Translations under genes and position numbers: made by a program
The notes under the pieces: model-generated
The model's input: only the letters and a program-made list of their open reading frames with translations
The model's database searches: none
What the model was told of the DNA's origin: nothing
Part shown: positions 20,801 through 32,726 of the stretch, in pieces
How positions within the stretch are numbered: position 1 is the first letter of the stretch
Layout: the number at the start of each line of letters is the position of its first letter
Assembly (NCBI GenBank): GCA_023374045.1
Contig: CM041776.1
Span: 141,797,296 to 141,861,295, forward strand
Source: Limonium bicolor
Lineage: Eukaryota > Streptophyta > Magnoliopsida > Caryophyllales > Plumbaginaceae
Reading direction: 5' to 3'
DNA length: 64,000 bases

Positions 20801-21660
20801 AAGTGCAGATTACACCTACGAGTTGCGTTATTTGCTTGGAAAGTTTTCAATCGTATCCTGCCTTGTAATGCGGTAATTGGAAAAAGATGTAGGGAGTTTA
20901 ATGACCGGTGCCCTTTGTGTGGAGGTTGGGATAGCATCTTACGTGTCCTCTTCTTTTGTCAAAAAATGGAGGATCTTTGGGTGAAATCCTCCTTCTTGAG
21001 GCTGAAAAGAAGGTTTAATGACCTTGAGAGGATCGACTGGTTGATTCAATTTGTCTTGTAGGAAAAGAAGAAAATTGAAGATTTTGTTACCCAATTGTGG
21101 TCGGGGTGGTTTGCGTGTTTCCAAATCCTTACGGGATATGCTTGCTCTATGACTTGGGGTTTGATCAAGCTGTCTCGCTGCGGCGACCAAGGTGGGGATT
21201 CTGACCTGCGGATGGATGATGATCATAGGGACGTTCAAAACGAAGGTGATGATCTGGTTGTGTGGGTTGACAGAAGTTGTGACCCAAGGGATGGATATGG
21301 AATGGGAGCGACAGGAGTTATCAATAACTGTGAGATTGTGGCAAAGGCATGCGATGGAGAAAAAGAAATTTGTTCCCCAGTGGTTGTGGAAGCAGAGGCA
21401 GTGATTCTTGGTTCAAAGATGGCATGGAGATTAAGAAGGAAGAAACTCAGACTGATGTCAAACTGCCTAAGCATTATCACTTTTTAGTAGAGAAAGCATA
21501 CTTGACTTGGGAGCCAAGAAAAGTGTTGGAACTTGGAAGATAGAAAATGGTTATTGTCTCTGATTGACGATGTAAAGTGGGATTTTGTTATTAGAGTGAA
21601 AACCATTAAAGCGGATATATTGGCTAGAATGTGTAGAGAAAACAAAAAGTTTCTCTTATG
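17834..21660 (+). pseudogene. Decayed L1-type LINE (endonuclease, RT, RNase H)
   Basis: LINEs copy themselves by target-primed reverse transcription. The endonuclease starts at about 17834 (MNCRGLREPYVV, LVFLSETK, GHRGGVAMYWK). RT pieces follow: HPSKAPGPDDINGKF at about 19174-19220, MRQGDPLSLFLFLLVM at 19674, and the active site FANDCILF at about 19819, where the usual F-A-D-D has Asn in place of the first Asp. A C-terminal RNase H-like piece reads VWVDRSCDPRDGYGMGATG and PVVVEAEAVILG (about 21259-21410). Stops and shifts are frequent, so it is dead. No poly(A) tail or target duplication is clear. Its downstream neighbour is the host gene in opposite orientation. Confidence 0.85.
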
Positions 21661-22263
21661 TACGAGGATATCCCGACAGACTTGGTTTTTCAAAAAATAA
21701 AAAATTCTCCGATTCCCACTCCTTTTTACAACACCCCGCTTTTCCCTGTTCTTTTAATTCTAAGAGTTGGACTCAACCGATTAGTGGATGCCATAATAAT
21801 CTCTTTTCCTTTGAAGAAGCATACAAAAAGACAGGTACTACGCACATGTACATCACTGTAAGAAGGAAACCAGAATCAAAATACAAATGTATTACTGTAA
21901 AAAGAAAACCATGATCATTAGGGTTGAGCTGGACTATAACTAAAAACAGCAAAGAATCAAGATCGAAACCTCACAAAGAGTTTCCAAAGTAGAAGTTGCA
22001 GAGTGTCATTTCATGCAAACTTAATATAACTTTCAACTTCTATTACATACAGCCCATGTTGTTTAAGGGGTAGAAAGGGCAGCATAAGTTAGTAAACATT
22101 ACACTTGGGATACCATAAAATACAGAAACATCTCATTCTATAGACTTGCCATCGACTAACCCAAAACCCGCTAAGTTGAACCAGCCCTGAAATATATCGC
22201 ATGACAATCAAATCATTTTCCATGAAAAGGGGACTCGTGTATGTATTTGCTTTAACATTACTC
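21661..22263. other. Between LINE and host gene; probable 3' UTR of the host gene
   Basis: No coding content is recognised. The part next to 22264 lies directly downstream of the minus-strand host gene and is the likely site of its 3' UTR. The exact end cannot be read from sequence. Confidence 0.4.
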
Positions 22264-24132
22264 TCAGTGGGTGTGGCCATCATCCAAAACTTGATGGTTT
22301 GCGTAAATATTCTCTCTTCTTTTAGCAAACCCACTAGGTTCTAAATTTGACCCTCTAAATTTGAGCTCCGACGTGCTCTGATAATTGGGGTCGATTGATG
22401 GTCTATTGCTGCTACTATCCACAGAATTAGGACGGAAATCCGCTCCTCCAACAGGGTATTGTGTAGGAGACCCATACCTTCTCGTCGCACCTCGTAAACC
22501 ATTGTTTCTCAGATCCATTGCTTCACTACTCCTCGATGTGAGATCAGGAAATGATGATGCTTCTCCAGATGCAGATCCTCCTCCTAAAGGAGCTCCGCTG
22601 CTTGGAGTAGTGGTCGAGGTAAATGGGTCATCTGGACCCCAAGCGATAAGAGCTTCCTTCTTCTTGGCAAAGAACTGCCACGCTCCAAACAAGAAGAGGA
22701 TGAAGAAAAGGACAGGGCTGGTCCACAGGATAGTGTTTGGTTCTCCCCTCGTAACTGGAAGTTTGGATTGATACATCCCCACACACCCACCTCCCAGACC
22801 CAGGATCACAAGATTTTCACGGTCACTAACCATTATAGGCAGCAGATTTTTTTCCAGATTATCCGCATCATTTAGCTGATAATTGATAAATGAAGATCTA
22901 ATCTCTTCAATCCCAGCAGAGAATGTTAGCCTCATCGAACCAGACCTGGCATAGTGCAGAGATGAAACGTTATAGACATAAACCTTCTCTTTGTCAACCG
23001 CAAGCAAATAACCCTTAATTGCTTGCAATGCAACCGGTTCCTCTAATTCTATCTTCTTCCAGGACCTCATCCTGCACTTAAAGTTCATAATATCACCCAA
23101 CAGCACCACCTGAATCAAATCACCAGATGATGTGAAACCATATGCTTTGGATCGCTCAACAGCATCAAAAACGTAATTCTTCACGAACGAATGATTCAAA
23201 CCTTCACACTCTACCTCTTTAATCTTCATAGTTCTTAAATCTAATGACCCCGCTCCAGTCTCAGTCAAAAACAAGAGTCTTTGCCTTACAAATGCAAGTG
23301 GGCGGCTTGTCGGAACAGCCAAACCATATAACACGCCATTCTCCTTGAAAACCTTAATCCTTCCATCAAAATCAGATGATAGAATGTACCTAGATCGGCC
23401 CACATGGTGAACTTCCAACAAGGTTATTGATGAACCGATTTCCCCTGCCTGAACAGAATCTAATGTTGCCGTATGTTCCATGTGAAATGAAGTCGAATCC
23501 TCTGCACTTGCTAAGCTTTCCCAAATCCTATGCACCAAAATTACCCCGTTATCATGACCTGTCACAAGAATGCTCTCGTTCTTGTAAACAGAAGGATAAG
23601 ACAACATAGCAGTTATAGGTGCATCCGACTGAGTGCCAAACTCAGCCGCAACATCTCCAAATCTCGAAAAAACATAAACTCTCCCACGATCATCTCCCAC
23701 CCCAACATATTTGCTCATACCCTCAAAATCCTGAAATGGCAATACACTGATGCTCGTAGCAACAGAGTCCAGATTCACAGCAGAAATGAATCTGAAACTT
23801 TCCGACCAAAATGGACTGTACTTAGTGACAGATGATATCTTTGGTTTGTTCTCTTCATTATACCTATCTCCGGTTTCATCTCCCTTTCTTCTGAGCACAT
23901 CATCACCATCTTTCCCATTAAGAAGACGCGCTTTCCCCAATTTATTCACTGTTGCTGGTCTTAGGTTATTCGACTCCAAATGATCCACTATTTCGCTCAA
24001 ATTTCTCACCAGCTGCTCCAATCTATCAATTTGAGCTTGGCGCTGAAGATGCACCGCAGTGGGTTCGCCTTCTTCAGCCTCGCATTTACACAGTCGAGTG
24101 CTTCCGGGCGTTCTGTGAGTAAGGAAACGCAT
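22264..24132 (-). CDS. Membrane protein of the At1g75140 family, main frame (622 aa)
   Basis: This is the one clear host gene in the window. The product matches, from memory, the plant family annotated as uncharacterized membrane protein At1g75140, which has a similar length. Residues about 29-54 form a likely coiled coil (QIDRLEQLVRNLSEIVDHLES). Residues about 120-460 look like a WD40/quinoprotein-type beta propeller (GVGDDRGRVYVFSRFG, VTGHDNGVILVHRIW, SSDFDGRIKVFKENG). A single membrane span lies at about 468-488 (ILWTSPVLFFILFLFGAWQFF minus one), followed by AKKKEALIAWGPDDP and a long Ser/Gly/Pro-rich tail. The frame has no intron. The ATG at 24132 is the first in this frame, with a TAG just upstream, but it is probably not the natural start: a better start with a signal peptide sits at 24179 in another frame. 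Function is unknown; a role at an endomembrane is only inferred. Confidence 0.88.
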   Translation of the reverse strand: MRFLTHRTPGSTRLCKCEAEEGEPTAVHLQRQAQIDRLEQLVRNLSEIVDHLESNNLRPATVNKLGKARLLNGKDGDDVLRRKGDETGDRYNEENKPKISSVTKYSPFWSESFRFISAVNLDSVATSISVLPFQDFEGMSKYVGVGDDRGRVYVFSRFGDVAAEFGTQSDAPITAMLSYPSVYKNESILVTGHDNGVILVHRIWESLASAEDSTSFHMEHTATLDSVQAGEIGSSITLLEVHHVGRSRYILSSDFDGRIKVFKENGVLYGLAVPTSRPLAFVRQRLLFLTETGAGSLDLRTMKIKEVECEGLNHSFVKNYVFDAVERSKAYGFTSSGDLIQVVLLGDIMNFKCRMRSWKKIELEEPVALQAIKGYLLAVDKEKVYVYNVSSLHYARSGSMRLTFSAGIEEIRSSFINYQLNDADNLEKNLLPIMVSDRENLVILGLGGGCVGMYQSKLPVTRGEPNTILWTSPVLFFILFLFGAWQFFAKKKEALIAWGPDDPFTSTTTPSSGAPLGGGSASGEASSFPDLTSRSSEAMDLRNNGLRGATRRYGSPTQYPVGGADFRPNSVDSSSNRPSIDPNYQSTSELKFRGSNLEPSGFAKRRENIYANHQVLDDGHTH

Positions 24133-24179
24133 AAAAACAGTAACAGCAAACGGATCTTGCCTCTAAGAGAGCTCACCAT
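24006..24179 (-). pseudogene. Out-of-frame N-terminal signal-peptide segment of the membrane-protein gene
   Basis: On minus, an ATG at 24179-24177 opens a 57-codon frame ending at TGA (24008-24006). It begins MVSSLRGKIR and runs into LLLLFLCVSLL, a good signal-peptide core, then TERPEA. It overlaps the main frame, offset by two bases, and its good sequence fades within about 35 codons, just where the main frame begins to look family-like. I infer one gene whose first exon is split by a one- or two-base indel between about 24060 and 24135 (a T5/A5 run lies near 24132-24137). It may be a sequencing error or a real lesion. Confidence 0.65.
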
Positions 24180-24984
24180 TTTTTAAGTCGACTTCTCCAC
24201 TATTTGATTACTGGTTTCCGGTGTCCGCTTGGTGAGAAATTGTCAGGGTTTCACGTCACTCGTCAAGCATCTTCACCTTGATTAGCTAAATTTTTGACAT
24301 CCGCCTATTCCGCTCGGATAGAAATTTCAGAGGAAAGAAAGGGATTTGGTTTTTATTTTCCCTCAGTGGAAGGGGATCAGAGAACTGTAGGGAGATTGCG
24401 AAAAATGAAGGCAGGTAAGCTTCAATAGCACCCAGACGAATAGTTCGAAGGCGCTGGCAGGTGGCTTCTATTTTCGACTTTTATCTAAAAGTCATTGAAT
24501 GTTCTTTTTTTTAATGACTTATAACTTCACTCATACACAAAGCCTGTAAGATAGTTTGTTAGAAAGAGATGATCCTTCAATTTCTAGTTTCAAAAGGATC
24601 CATGGTATGGTAGTTCAAAGACTCATAACCTTAACTAGATAATCAGCCTTAACTAGATAAAAGCCCGTCTTAATTACCCAATAGAAACAAGCATAATTCC
24701 TCCTAAAGATAAATCTACAAATTCTAGTGATAACCATCGGCCACATGCTTCCTTTGTGCATCAAGTCGCCGGAGAGAATCTTCATGTAAGACTCGAACTA
24801 GTTCATAACACATGTTAGGGCTACCCACCAAAAAGGTAAACTCCAAAGCAATTTGGCGTATTATGATACAAGAAAAGGACACTTTGATTGTGCTAAACCA
24901 GAGACTGTTGTAATTCGACCAAGGGGCATCATACGCATAAAGGAAGCCAATGTTCAGGTAGAATACCTTCCGAAAGGTCTAGAC
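24180..24984. other. 5' flank of the host gene
   Basis: This holds the probable 5' UTR and promoter of the minus-strand gene. I see no second gene and no clear TATA box that I would defend. Confidence 0.4.
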
Positions 24985-25061
24985 CATTGTAGCAAAAATA
25001 TGTGACTATCTCTATCTAGGCGGTGTACCAATTGTTTTTAAGTATAGAAAGTAAGTAGGGT
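24985..25061 (-). mobile_element. Short Athila-like LTR scrap
   Basis: AAAATATGTGACTA followed by TAGGCGGTGTACCAATTG resembles the start of the E LTR at 50885-50930 (AATATGTAACTA, TAGGCAGTGTACCTATCG). It is cut by the LTR that begins at 25062. Confidence 0.5.
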
Positions 25062-28000
25062 TGAAATACCCCAAATGTTTATAAACCAAATTAAAAGAAA
25101 AATCATGGAATGGCAAAAGTTAAAAGCCTTAATGAATTTAGAACCATGAAAACTCCTAGCACACTTATATAAATAAATATACATAGTCCATGAAGGTTAT
25201 TAAACCTTATATTACATGGACATAAGTGAAGCATTATTAAAGGAGGAAATCAACTCACAAGTTGATTTATCATGTTATACATTATTACATGAACAAAGAA
25301 CACAAACAACTAGGTTAAAATACACCTTGAGAAGTCATAATGACTTGTAGGTAAAATAATCACTTGAAACAACAGTGTATACACCTTAAGCAATTAAATA
25401 CATGTGTTACACATATAACACATCAAACAAGTCCATAATGTACAAGATGTACAAAAAGAACACTAACATCAAAAGGGAATCAAAATATACATTTTTACTA
25501 GTCACAATGAATAGTAAAGTATACCAATCACTCAAGAATACAAATTAACACACTTTAGGACAAAGAAATCATGTTGGTAACAAAATAACACATGATATAA
25601 GTCCAAGTGTACAACATATAAGTCATAATACTACAAACAAAGCAAAAAGACTCTTTTACCCCTTTAATCAAAATGTGGCGGCAATATGGAAAGGGTGGAT
25701 GACACCTTGACAAATTTGATACAAAATATCTTCATAAACTATCTTAGTCATCAAATACTATTCAAGACCCATGCTTTAACCATTAAGACATAAGAAGACA
25801 AATTTTACTCTCTCACCCCCCCCCCCCACACACACACTTCATTCCAGCTGAGAGTTTACACTTCCACACTCTCCATTTCAGCTTCTCTTTGTTCTTGAGC
25901 AAGGGAAGAACAATTACAACTCCAAGAGATTAAGGTAAACTCTTAACTCATGCTACCTTTCATTCTCTTCCTATTTTCACTACCTATCCAATGAACCAAC
26001 ATACAAATCATTCCCATCTCTAAATCTAGTTGAAATTAAGCAGCAAAGGGAGCATATTTTCAGCAGAAAAATCAAGTTTGGAGAAAGGAAAGACAAAACT
26101 ATTCCTTAAGGTAAAAATGTGTTCTAAGCTTCTACCTTCCTTATGATTCATTACACAGCTGAAACCAATGAGTCTTTCCACTCATTTTATTCTACTTTTA
26201 ATGCTAGAGCTTTAGCTCTTTCCAAATCCTAAAGAGGTAGCCGAAAACACAAGGGAATCAACTCTTAAGGAGATCTTCAAGGGTGAGTTAAATTAGAGAT
26301 TTCTAAGTACCTAAATCATATCCCGTAGTATAAATTCAGAAGAGAACTAACTATATTCATAATGCTCAAAATTAGGCTGAGAATGACCAAGGAGAAGTCT
26401 TGAAATTTCAAGGTAAAATTCATCTCCAAAGGTTCATCTTATGACTTATAATTTCCCTTCATGATTAATTCATTCCTAGAGCTTAATCATGTCTTTTTTT
26501 CCTTGTTAAATACATGTAAAGAAACTGAGCTAAACTCCTCCAAACTTCCGAGACCCAATAAGGAAGAAAATCAACTGAAAAAGTCATTTTCAAGGGTAAG
26601 AACAAATCTAAACCCTAAACCTTGACAATCACCACCTAGGCTTTATATTAGTGAAAAAAATATAATGTAGCACTGTGTTTATGTGTATAGCCCAAATTTG
26701 GTGGGAAGAAACCATGTGTTAAGCTTCAAATTACAAGGTAAAACCTTAATGCACATTTTTTATGCTTTAAGGCATTTCTAACTTGTATATTATATTAAAG
26801 CCGAGAGTGAGCTGGGAAAATGGTCAATTTTGACCTTAAAATGACTAGTAATTAATGTAGTCAACTTTGGTTAATCACTTAAGTGAATTAATGACATAAT
26901 TGTCAAGTTTAAGACATTTTGGGGTGAATTGGTAAATAACATAAAAATCTGGGTATACAGCAGTAAGGCCGTGAGTGTTATGTATTTTTGATACATTTAT
27001 GTGTAATTTTAAGTTATATTATGGCTTGTAATAAGACCATGTCATTAGTCTAAGTTTATAAGAGTTTAAGTGCTTTTAATGCTTTAAGGTTTAAGCATTT
27101 GGTTAGCTTTTGGTTTGGTGAGTAAACATGCTGTAAAAGGGTATTTTAGTGAGTTAAATCACCTAAGAAAATGTGGATGAAATTACCTAAGAAATGGGTA
27201 ACATTAAATGGGTTTTAAGTAACAAAATGATCTAAGGTTGTTAAGTGAATTAAGGAGTGTTCTAGGGAGTTTATGAGTGCTATGTGTTGGTGTGTAATCT
27301 GTATGATGGCATAAAGTTAGGCCTTGAAAGGATTTAGGTTGCAAAATATAATTTTTTTGTAAAGTTAAGGACTAAAAGGAAAGTCTTAGAAAAGATTTGG
27401 GTAAAACCCGTAAATATGGGAAAATTTTGGTCAAGGCAGAACCTTGGGGGTCAACCTTGAGTAATAATGAGTTTTGACAAAGTTTAGGTGAATAAATAAT
27501 TTAAATAGCAATTTAAATGAAGTTTATAAGCTAAATGTAAGTTTTACAAAACTTTAGGGGTTAAAGAGTAAAAACAGAAAGTTAGGGGTTGTTATGCAAA
27601 TAAAAACGGACTAGGGGTCTGTTCTGAGTTTTTGGAAATTTTGAATAATATAAGTGAGTATTGTATAACATAAAGTTTAAGGACGAAATTGTAACAATGT
27701 GATAACAAATGGGGTAAAATTATAATTTCCAAAAGATTTGGGTGAGTGAAACAAATCTAGAACAGAATGTGGTTTGTTCGGAAATATAGAAAACAATTTT
27801 GGAAAGTTTGGGTTATAATTGTACAAGATAAATATGTTATAACGTATGGTATAATGTATGATTGTAAAGTTGTAATAAATAATGGGTATATGCGAGATAT
27901 ACAGAACCTTTAAGTGAGTTTTATAATATGGTGCAGTATGTCATTATGTGACAACAAATATTAAGTTAAATACTAGCTAAGAGAAGTTAGTAGTTTAGGA

Positions 28001-28085
28001 AAGTTTAAAATGCACCTTGATTTATACGGATATAAGGAGTGTTACAATTATATATTAAAGTTGAAATTTAATATATATTGGAAGG
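25062..28085 (+). mobile_element. LTR I: gypsy LTR, truncated at its 3' end
   Basis: It starts TGAAATACCCCAAATG with no PPT in front. It contains six donor-like motifs (AAGGTAA, AAGGGTGAG or AAGGGTAAG) at about 25932, 26108, 26279, 26410, 26592 and 26735. A C10/CA run lies at about 25817. The LTR terminus is absent; the sequence ends against the Athila-like remnant near 28086. I see no genes. Confidence 0.65.
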
Positions 28086-28572
28086 GGATTAGGGTCTTGA
28101 ATACCCATTGCCTTGCTTCCTGAGGTGTTATCTTGGGAGGACTATAGCTGAAGCTCTCCCTTCGGTACATGGTTGGTAGTACTGGCTAAGGGTATGTTGT
28201 TAGACTTGTGGTTGCTCTTCTTGATTGTGCCTGTTGTACTCAACTTCTGGATCAATGTTTGCCATGGTTGAATTCCTTAAATTCCTCAAGCTCGGGGTCT
28301 CGCACTGACTAGTGGAGAACCTCTGGGACCGAGTGCTTGGCATGCACTAATGAAGCAGAATGTACCGAAGCAACAACAACCAAATTGCTAGTAATCAGAA
28401 ATCAGAGCACTTAACGAGCATAACCAAAAACAAAAAGAAATAGAAACAAGAGTAAGCTAAACAACTAGAAGTATAAAATATAAATAAAATTATCCAAACA
28501 TAAAAATGATCAAACAAAGTAAATCTAATAAAAACTAAACTACCAAAACTAGTGGCAAAGGCACCATAAACT
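28086..28572 (-). pseudogene. Gag N-terminus and leader of Athila-like remnant J
   Basis: On minus, about 28190-28110 reads YYQPCTEGRASAIVLPRITPQE, closely matching YHQPDTEGRASAIVLPKLTPQE of the element D gag. The rest is leader up to a decayed primer-binding site (GGCACCATAAACTTG against GGCGCCAAAAACTTG in D). No downstream gag survives. Confidence 0.75.
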
Positions 28573-30080
28573 TGTTGAGGAAATACTATAAGCAGTAAAG
28601 ACCTGAGCTAACACTAGGCAAGTGCACCCAATTTGCTGCAGTACAACAAGTCTCGTATCCACAAGGAAATTGGTTTTTAATTCTCGAGCTTCGGTATTCT
28701 AGTAATTAAAAGAAATAGCGGTAAATGATTATTTAGCCGGAGGCAAGGTTAATCGTTCGGTAGTCACAATAAAAGCAATAAAACAATAATCTAAATCATT
28801 CATAGATGGAATGGATGGAAGAGTACTCTAGGAAAGTGGGTATCACCTAAAATGCCCAATTACACTCATAAACACTGGTCAATCTAATTGTCTATTAGAG
28901 CTAAGATAATGATTCTCCAAATCTTAGACTAATCAATTCTCACCTAGTTAATCACACCTTCTAATTCAAAGAAGGCCAGGGTCACTAGATAGCATTAATT
29001 TCAAGCTCGTAACAATAGCCCTAAAGTCACACTCCCTAATTTAAAGAAATGAAAGTTAGGGTTTGTCCCCAAATTTCCCAATTTCTAGCTCAAACCCTAA
29101 TTTGCTAGAAATCACAATAAATGCAATGGAGGCCATTCCAAAACATTAATGAAGATAAATAACTATCATAAATAAGGCAATGTTTACAAGCATAAAAGGA
29201 ACATTCAAAGTTCAATTCCCATTCTAGAGCACAAATGGAGACTATTCAACCATAGAGAAAAGAAAAGCATAAAGAGGATAAGAAGAAGCCATTAATGGAG
29301 CTTATAAGCTTGAGTGAAGGTGAGATCTTTCTTCTTTTCCTTCTCTTATTCCTTATCCTCTTCTTGGCTCTCAAAATCACCCTTGTTCTCTCTATTTTCG
29401 GGTGTGGAAGTGTAGAATGAAGAAATAGAAGCCAAGCCCCCAAATTCCCGTTTTTAAAACTCAATTCTAGGGAAATTTCCATTCCACCTGACCCATGTGG
29501 GTTTGTCGGCCTAGGTCGATCGGCCTTCTTGTGACGATGGCACGTGTGTGAACATAAGTTCGACCGACCCACGTGGGTCCTTCACTTTGGGTCAGTCGAC
29601 TCCAATAGCTCAAGGATCAGTCCGACCGACCCATATGGGTCGGTCGCCATGGGTCGGTCGACTTCAGTAGCTTGGGGAAGAGTCTGTCTGACCCACATGG
29701 CCTTGTAGCCCTAGGTTGTTCAGTTTTAGTAGCTCGGCGACGCTGAAGATTGAGCTCGACCGACCCAAGTGGGTCGGCCCCCTGGGTCGGTCGGTTTTAG
29801 TATGCTCCTATTTTCATCCTATCTTCTTCGTTTAAGCTCTGATTCGCTCCCCGGTTGTTGTATTGCGATCCTTGAGATGAGGAATCCATTTATGCACTGA
29901 AGAAGCTCTTTTAAAACCTTTTAATTTTTCTTAAATGAGCTTTTACCTATTAAGATATGCCAAAAGTATAAGTTCACTAAGAATCACAAAAGTACCCTAT
30001 AAAGTGAAGATATAGGTTATGCACCAGGTAAAATGAAGCATAATGAATACCTTAAAATAGAACTATTTCACCACTTATCA
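28573..30080 (-). mobile_element. 5' LTR of Athila-like remnant J (about 1.5 kb)
   Basis: It starts TGTTGAGGAAATACTA and ends CCACTTATCA on the + strand, the same termini as the LTRs of D and E. The shared block GCAAGTGCACC followed by GTACAACAAGT lies near its left end. An open frame at 29246-29572 (minus) lies in the hairpin region and is not a gene. Confidence 0.8.
29488..29806. repeat. Hairpin array in LTR J
   Basis: Five imperfect units carry GACCCA/TGGGTC cores. The unit at 29623-29646 is a perfect 24-base palindrome made of CGACCGACCCAT and its complement. The motif is the same as in the unrelated gypsy LTR G at 12238-12510. Confidence 0.85.
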
Positions 30081-30602
30081 GTGCAGAAGCTGATTAATCT
30101 ATTGTCGGAAGATAACCACCCAAGTCAAGTGGAGTAGCAGGGGTGTCGTCAATGCTACTTGTTGAGGTTGTGGATGTTGTGGTTGTTGTGCATGCTGCTC
30201 ATCAACCTAAAGTTCTTCCAGACGACTGTTAAGTCAAGATCCTTTAGTTTTGATGATAGCAAACCTTGTATTATATATTTAACATGGTTGTTAAGCTTTG
30301 AAATTCAGATAGATAGGCAAAGGAGTGGCTTCGCACGCAAGGTTATAAGCGCACTCAATTCATGACATGTGCCCAACTAGTCGGGCACCTATCCAGGAGA
30401 GGCCACGATAGAACTTCTAGTACACACAAGAAGTCAAGCATCACACGATCACATCTCTTATGCTTCAGAAGTAAATCAAAAACAAAACACTACAAGAAGA
30501 TCGACATATCTATGCAGACTCACACATCCTCATAATCAACTAGCACACGACAAGGACATAACTCATTAATGTGTAAAAGAACAAGATAAAATAAAGGGTT
30601 AT
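30081..30602. other. Unassigned; possible Copia LTR scrap
   Basis: There is no coding frame of note. A segment near 30240 (TAGTTTTGATGATAGCAAACC) recalls a motif common in Copia LTRs, but this is weak. Confidence 0.3.
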
Positions 30603-31245
30603 TGTAACACCCCAACCGTTAACCTCGTCATTACCTCATAAATTGTCACCAATTACTCTTACTCACGCAGCGGAACTCGAATTACAACGAGGGGTGAAAC
30701 AACGCCAATAGCCACCCATATGGCTAACCAGGCCTTCCTTACATACCGTAACGGTCTGATGAACTGGAACAACCGAGTACACAACACAAATACACACTCA
30801 AATCATTTCTTTACTATACCGAGTCTACAATAAATGGATGCCGACAACACATTCGGTCTTACACCTCTTTCAATACATAAGTAATTAAAACTACTACCCA
30901 TGTAACCCACCGACCCGTCCTACTCTCGAACGGTAACATCTTCGGTGTACCTGTAAAATAAAAACATCACCCCTAGGGTCTCAGCTTAACGCTGCATATT
31001 AAATTCGCATACCCCGAGCGCTAACCGGGGTACGCCGACCACTTAGTCGGATATACATGGAGTTCATTAGTCAAACAACATACATCATAGCAATACAATA
31101 AGTACATGTAATGCTCAAGGAATTTACATCCAATCATGGAACACAATTCCTAACTAACATAACAAGGTTGTTAGTTGTATCTGGTTACTCTTAGGCCTTG
31201 AGGGTTATTCCTCACTATGCCTTGTTTACTTATTCAATACCTCAC

Positions 31246-31415
31246 CCGCTCTCTCGGGTTACTTATTCGTATACATACCCATTCTCTTGGGCTACTCGTA
31301 CTATACTCACCCACACTCTCGGGTTACTTATTCTCATTATCTCACCCATACTCTTGGGTTATTTATACTCATTATCTCACCCATACTCTTGGGTTATTTA
31401 TACTCAAGCTCTTGT
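31246..31415. repeat. Tandem repeat of about 36 bp in LTR H
   Basis: Four to five copies of a unit containing CTCACCCATACTCTTGGGTTA and TTTATACTCATTAT are present. The last two are nearly identical and the first ones are diverged. Confidence 0.8.
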
Positions 31416-32726
31416 AGATTCTCGAGACGCTACAGGTCTCCTACGTCACGCTTGTTACTCTTAATACATACTTAGGCCAAAACTCATGGCTCTCTAGCAT
31501 AGTCTTACTTCCCCGGTTTCGACCTTCCTCTGGGTCTAGCATGGTGGGAAGGTTCAACTAGCTCACGGAACTCTCTCTTAGTTCCTAACTCTTTTGCTTA
31601 GGCCCGACTGCTCTCGGACTACTTACATTCCCATACACTCCTCTCTCGGAGTTATAGTAATATTTTGTATATTAGTCTAGAAGTATCACTCTCGATGTTT
31701 CTAATAACCTTGGGAACATTACTTAAGTTTGGTTAATCTTAGGATGTAAGAGTTACCCATACATATACTTTGCTCATACTTTCGGTTATTTACATATATC
31801 AGGTAAAATCCTCATATAGGAGGTCGACCATGTCTCAAGGGAGTTACTAATCCCTCAGGTCTCTTTTACCTTCTTCACTAGTTCGCATCTTTGTACTATC
31901 TTAAATCCTCTTGAAGGAGGTTCACTTATCTTTCCACTCTCATTTGTTTCGTGGATTGTTTCAATGTGGTTTTCTAACCATTATCGGGTATTTACTCAAC
32001 CCGTACATCTCCTCATATTCTAGGGAGTTCATATGTTTGCGTTATCGTTATACTTTAACGGATAGTTTGTGTGTTTGCACGTTTGCGTTATAACAGCACC
32101 GACCCGATCTAGGGGTCTCTAGCCAAACGTTACTCACTACGAGTCGGTCCATTCACTACGTTAGACCACACCGGCATACGAGTATGTTAGCTCATTCAAC
32201 ATAAACAAGGCATGCATAATCAAACAAGGGATTATTTTCATGCTTTAATCTTGATTAAGCCGGCACACAACACACAAATCAATAACTCGGTTAGCACGCG
32301 GAGTATGAGAAAATCATACCTTTCACCGGGGTTTTTACTTTTACGTGTCATCTCACCATGCTTGGGTTACGCACGATTCTGATAATGTTTCAAACATTAT
32401 TGTTAATAATAAACTCATACGGTAAATAAAATGCTATTCCCGTATTACCCCGTTATCCCGTTAACTCGGTTTTACTCTTTTAACAATTCTGTAGGTTTCT
32501 GGGGGTGGTCACTTCTTAACCTAATCCCGCCGTATTTACCCCGTTATCCCGTTAACTCGGTTTTACTCTTGTCAATTGAGTTCTCACTTCTCAATCACTT
32601 CTAACACTTTCTTACACTTCCTAGGGCCTTTACATGTCACCAAACAAGGCCTTAACATCTTATAACATCATTAACCTTCAAACCCCCATCATTTAAACCC
32701 TTTTTAAAACACTCTCTGTAGGTTTC

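Noticed and set aside
22385..22771. 128-aa plus-strand frame
   Set aside because: Shadow of the minus-strand membrane-protein gene.
25062..28085. Host gene with several small exons, suggested by the AAGGTAA series
   Set aside because: The same series occurs in four other LTRs and the sequence starts with an LTR terminus.
31246..31415. Regularly spaced repeats that might suggest a CRISPR array
   Set aside because: Head-to-tail tandem repeat with no unique spacers, in plant LTR DNA.
31198..31464. Overlapping open frames with repeated SHPYSWVIY/LTHTLGL-like peptides
   Set aside because: They are the translation of a 36-base tandem repeat inside LTR H; open in three frames, so not selected as protein.
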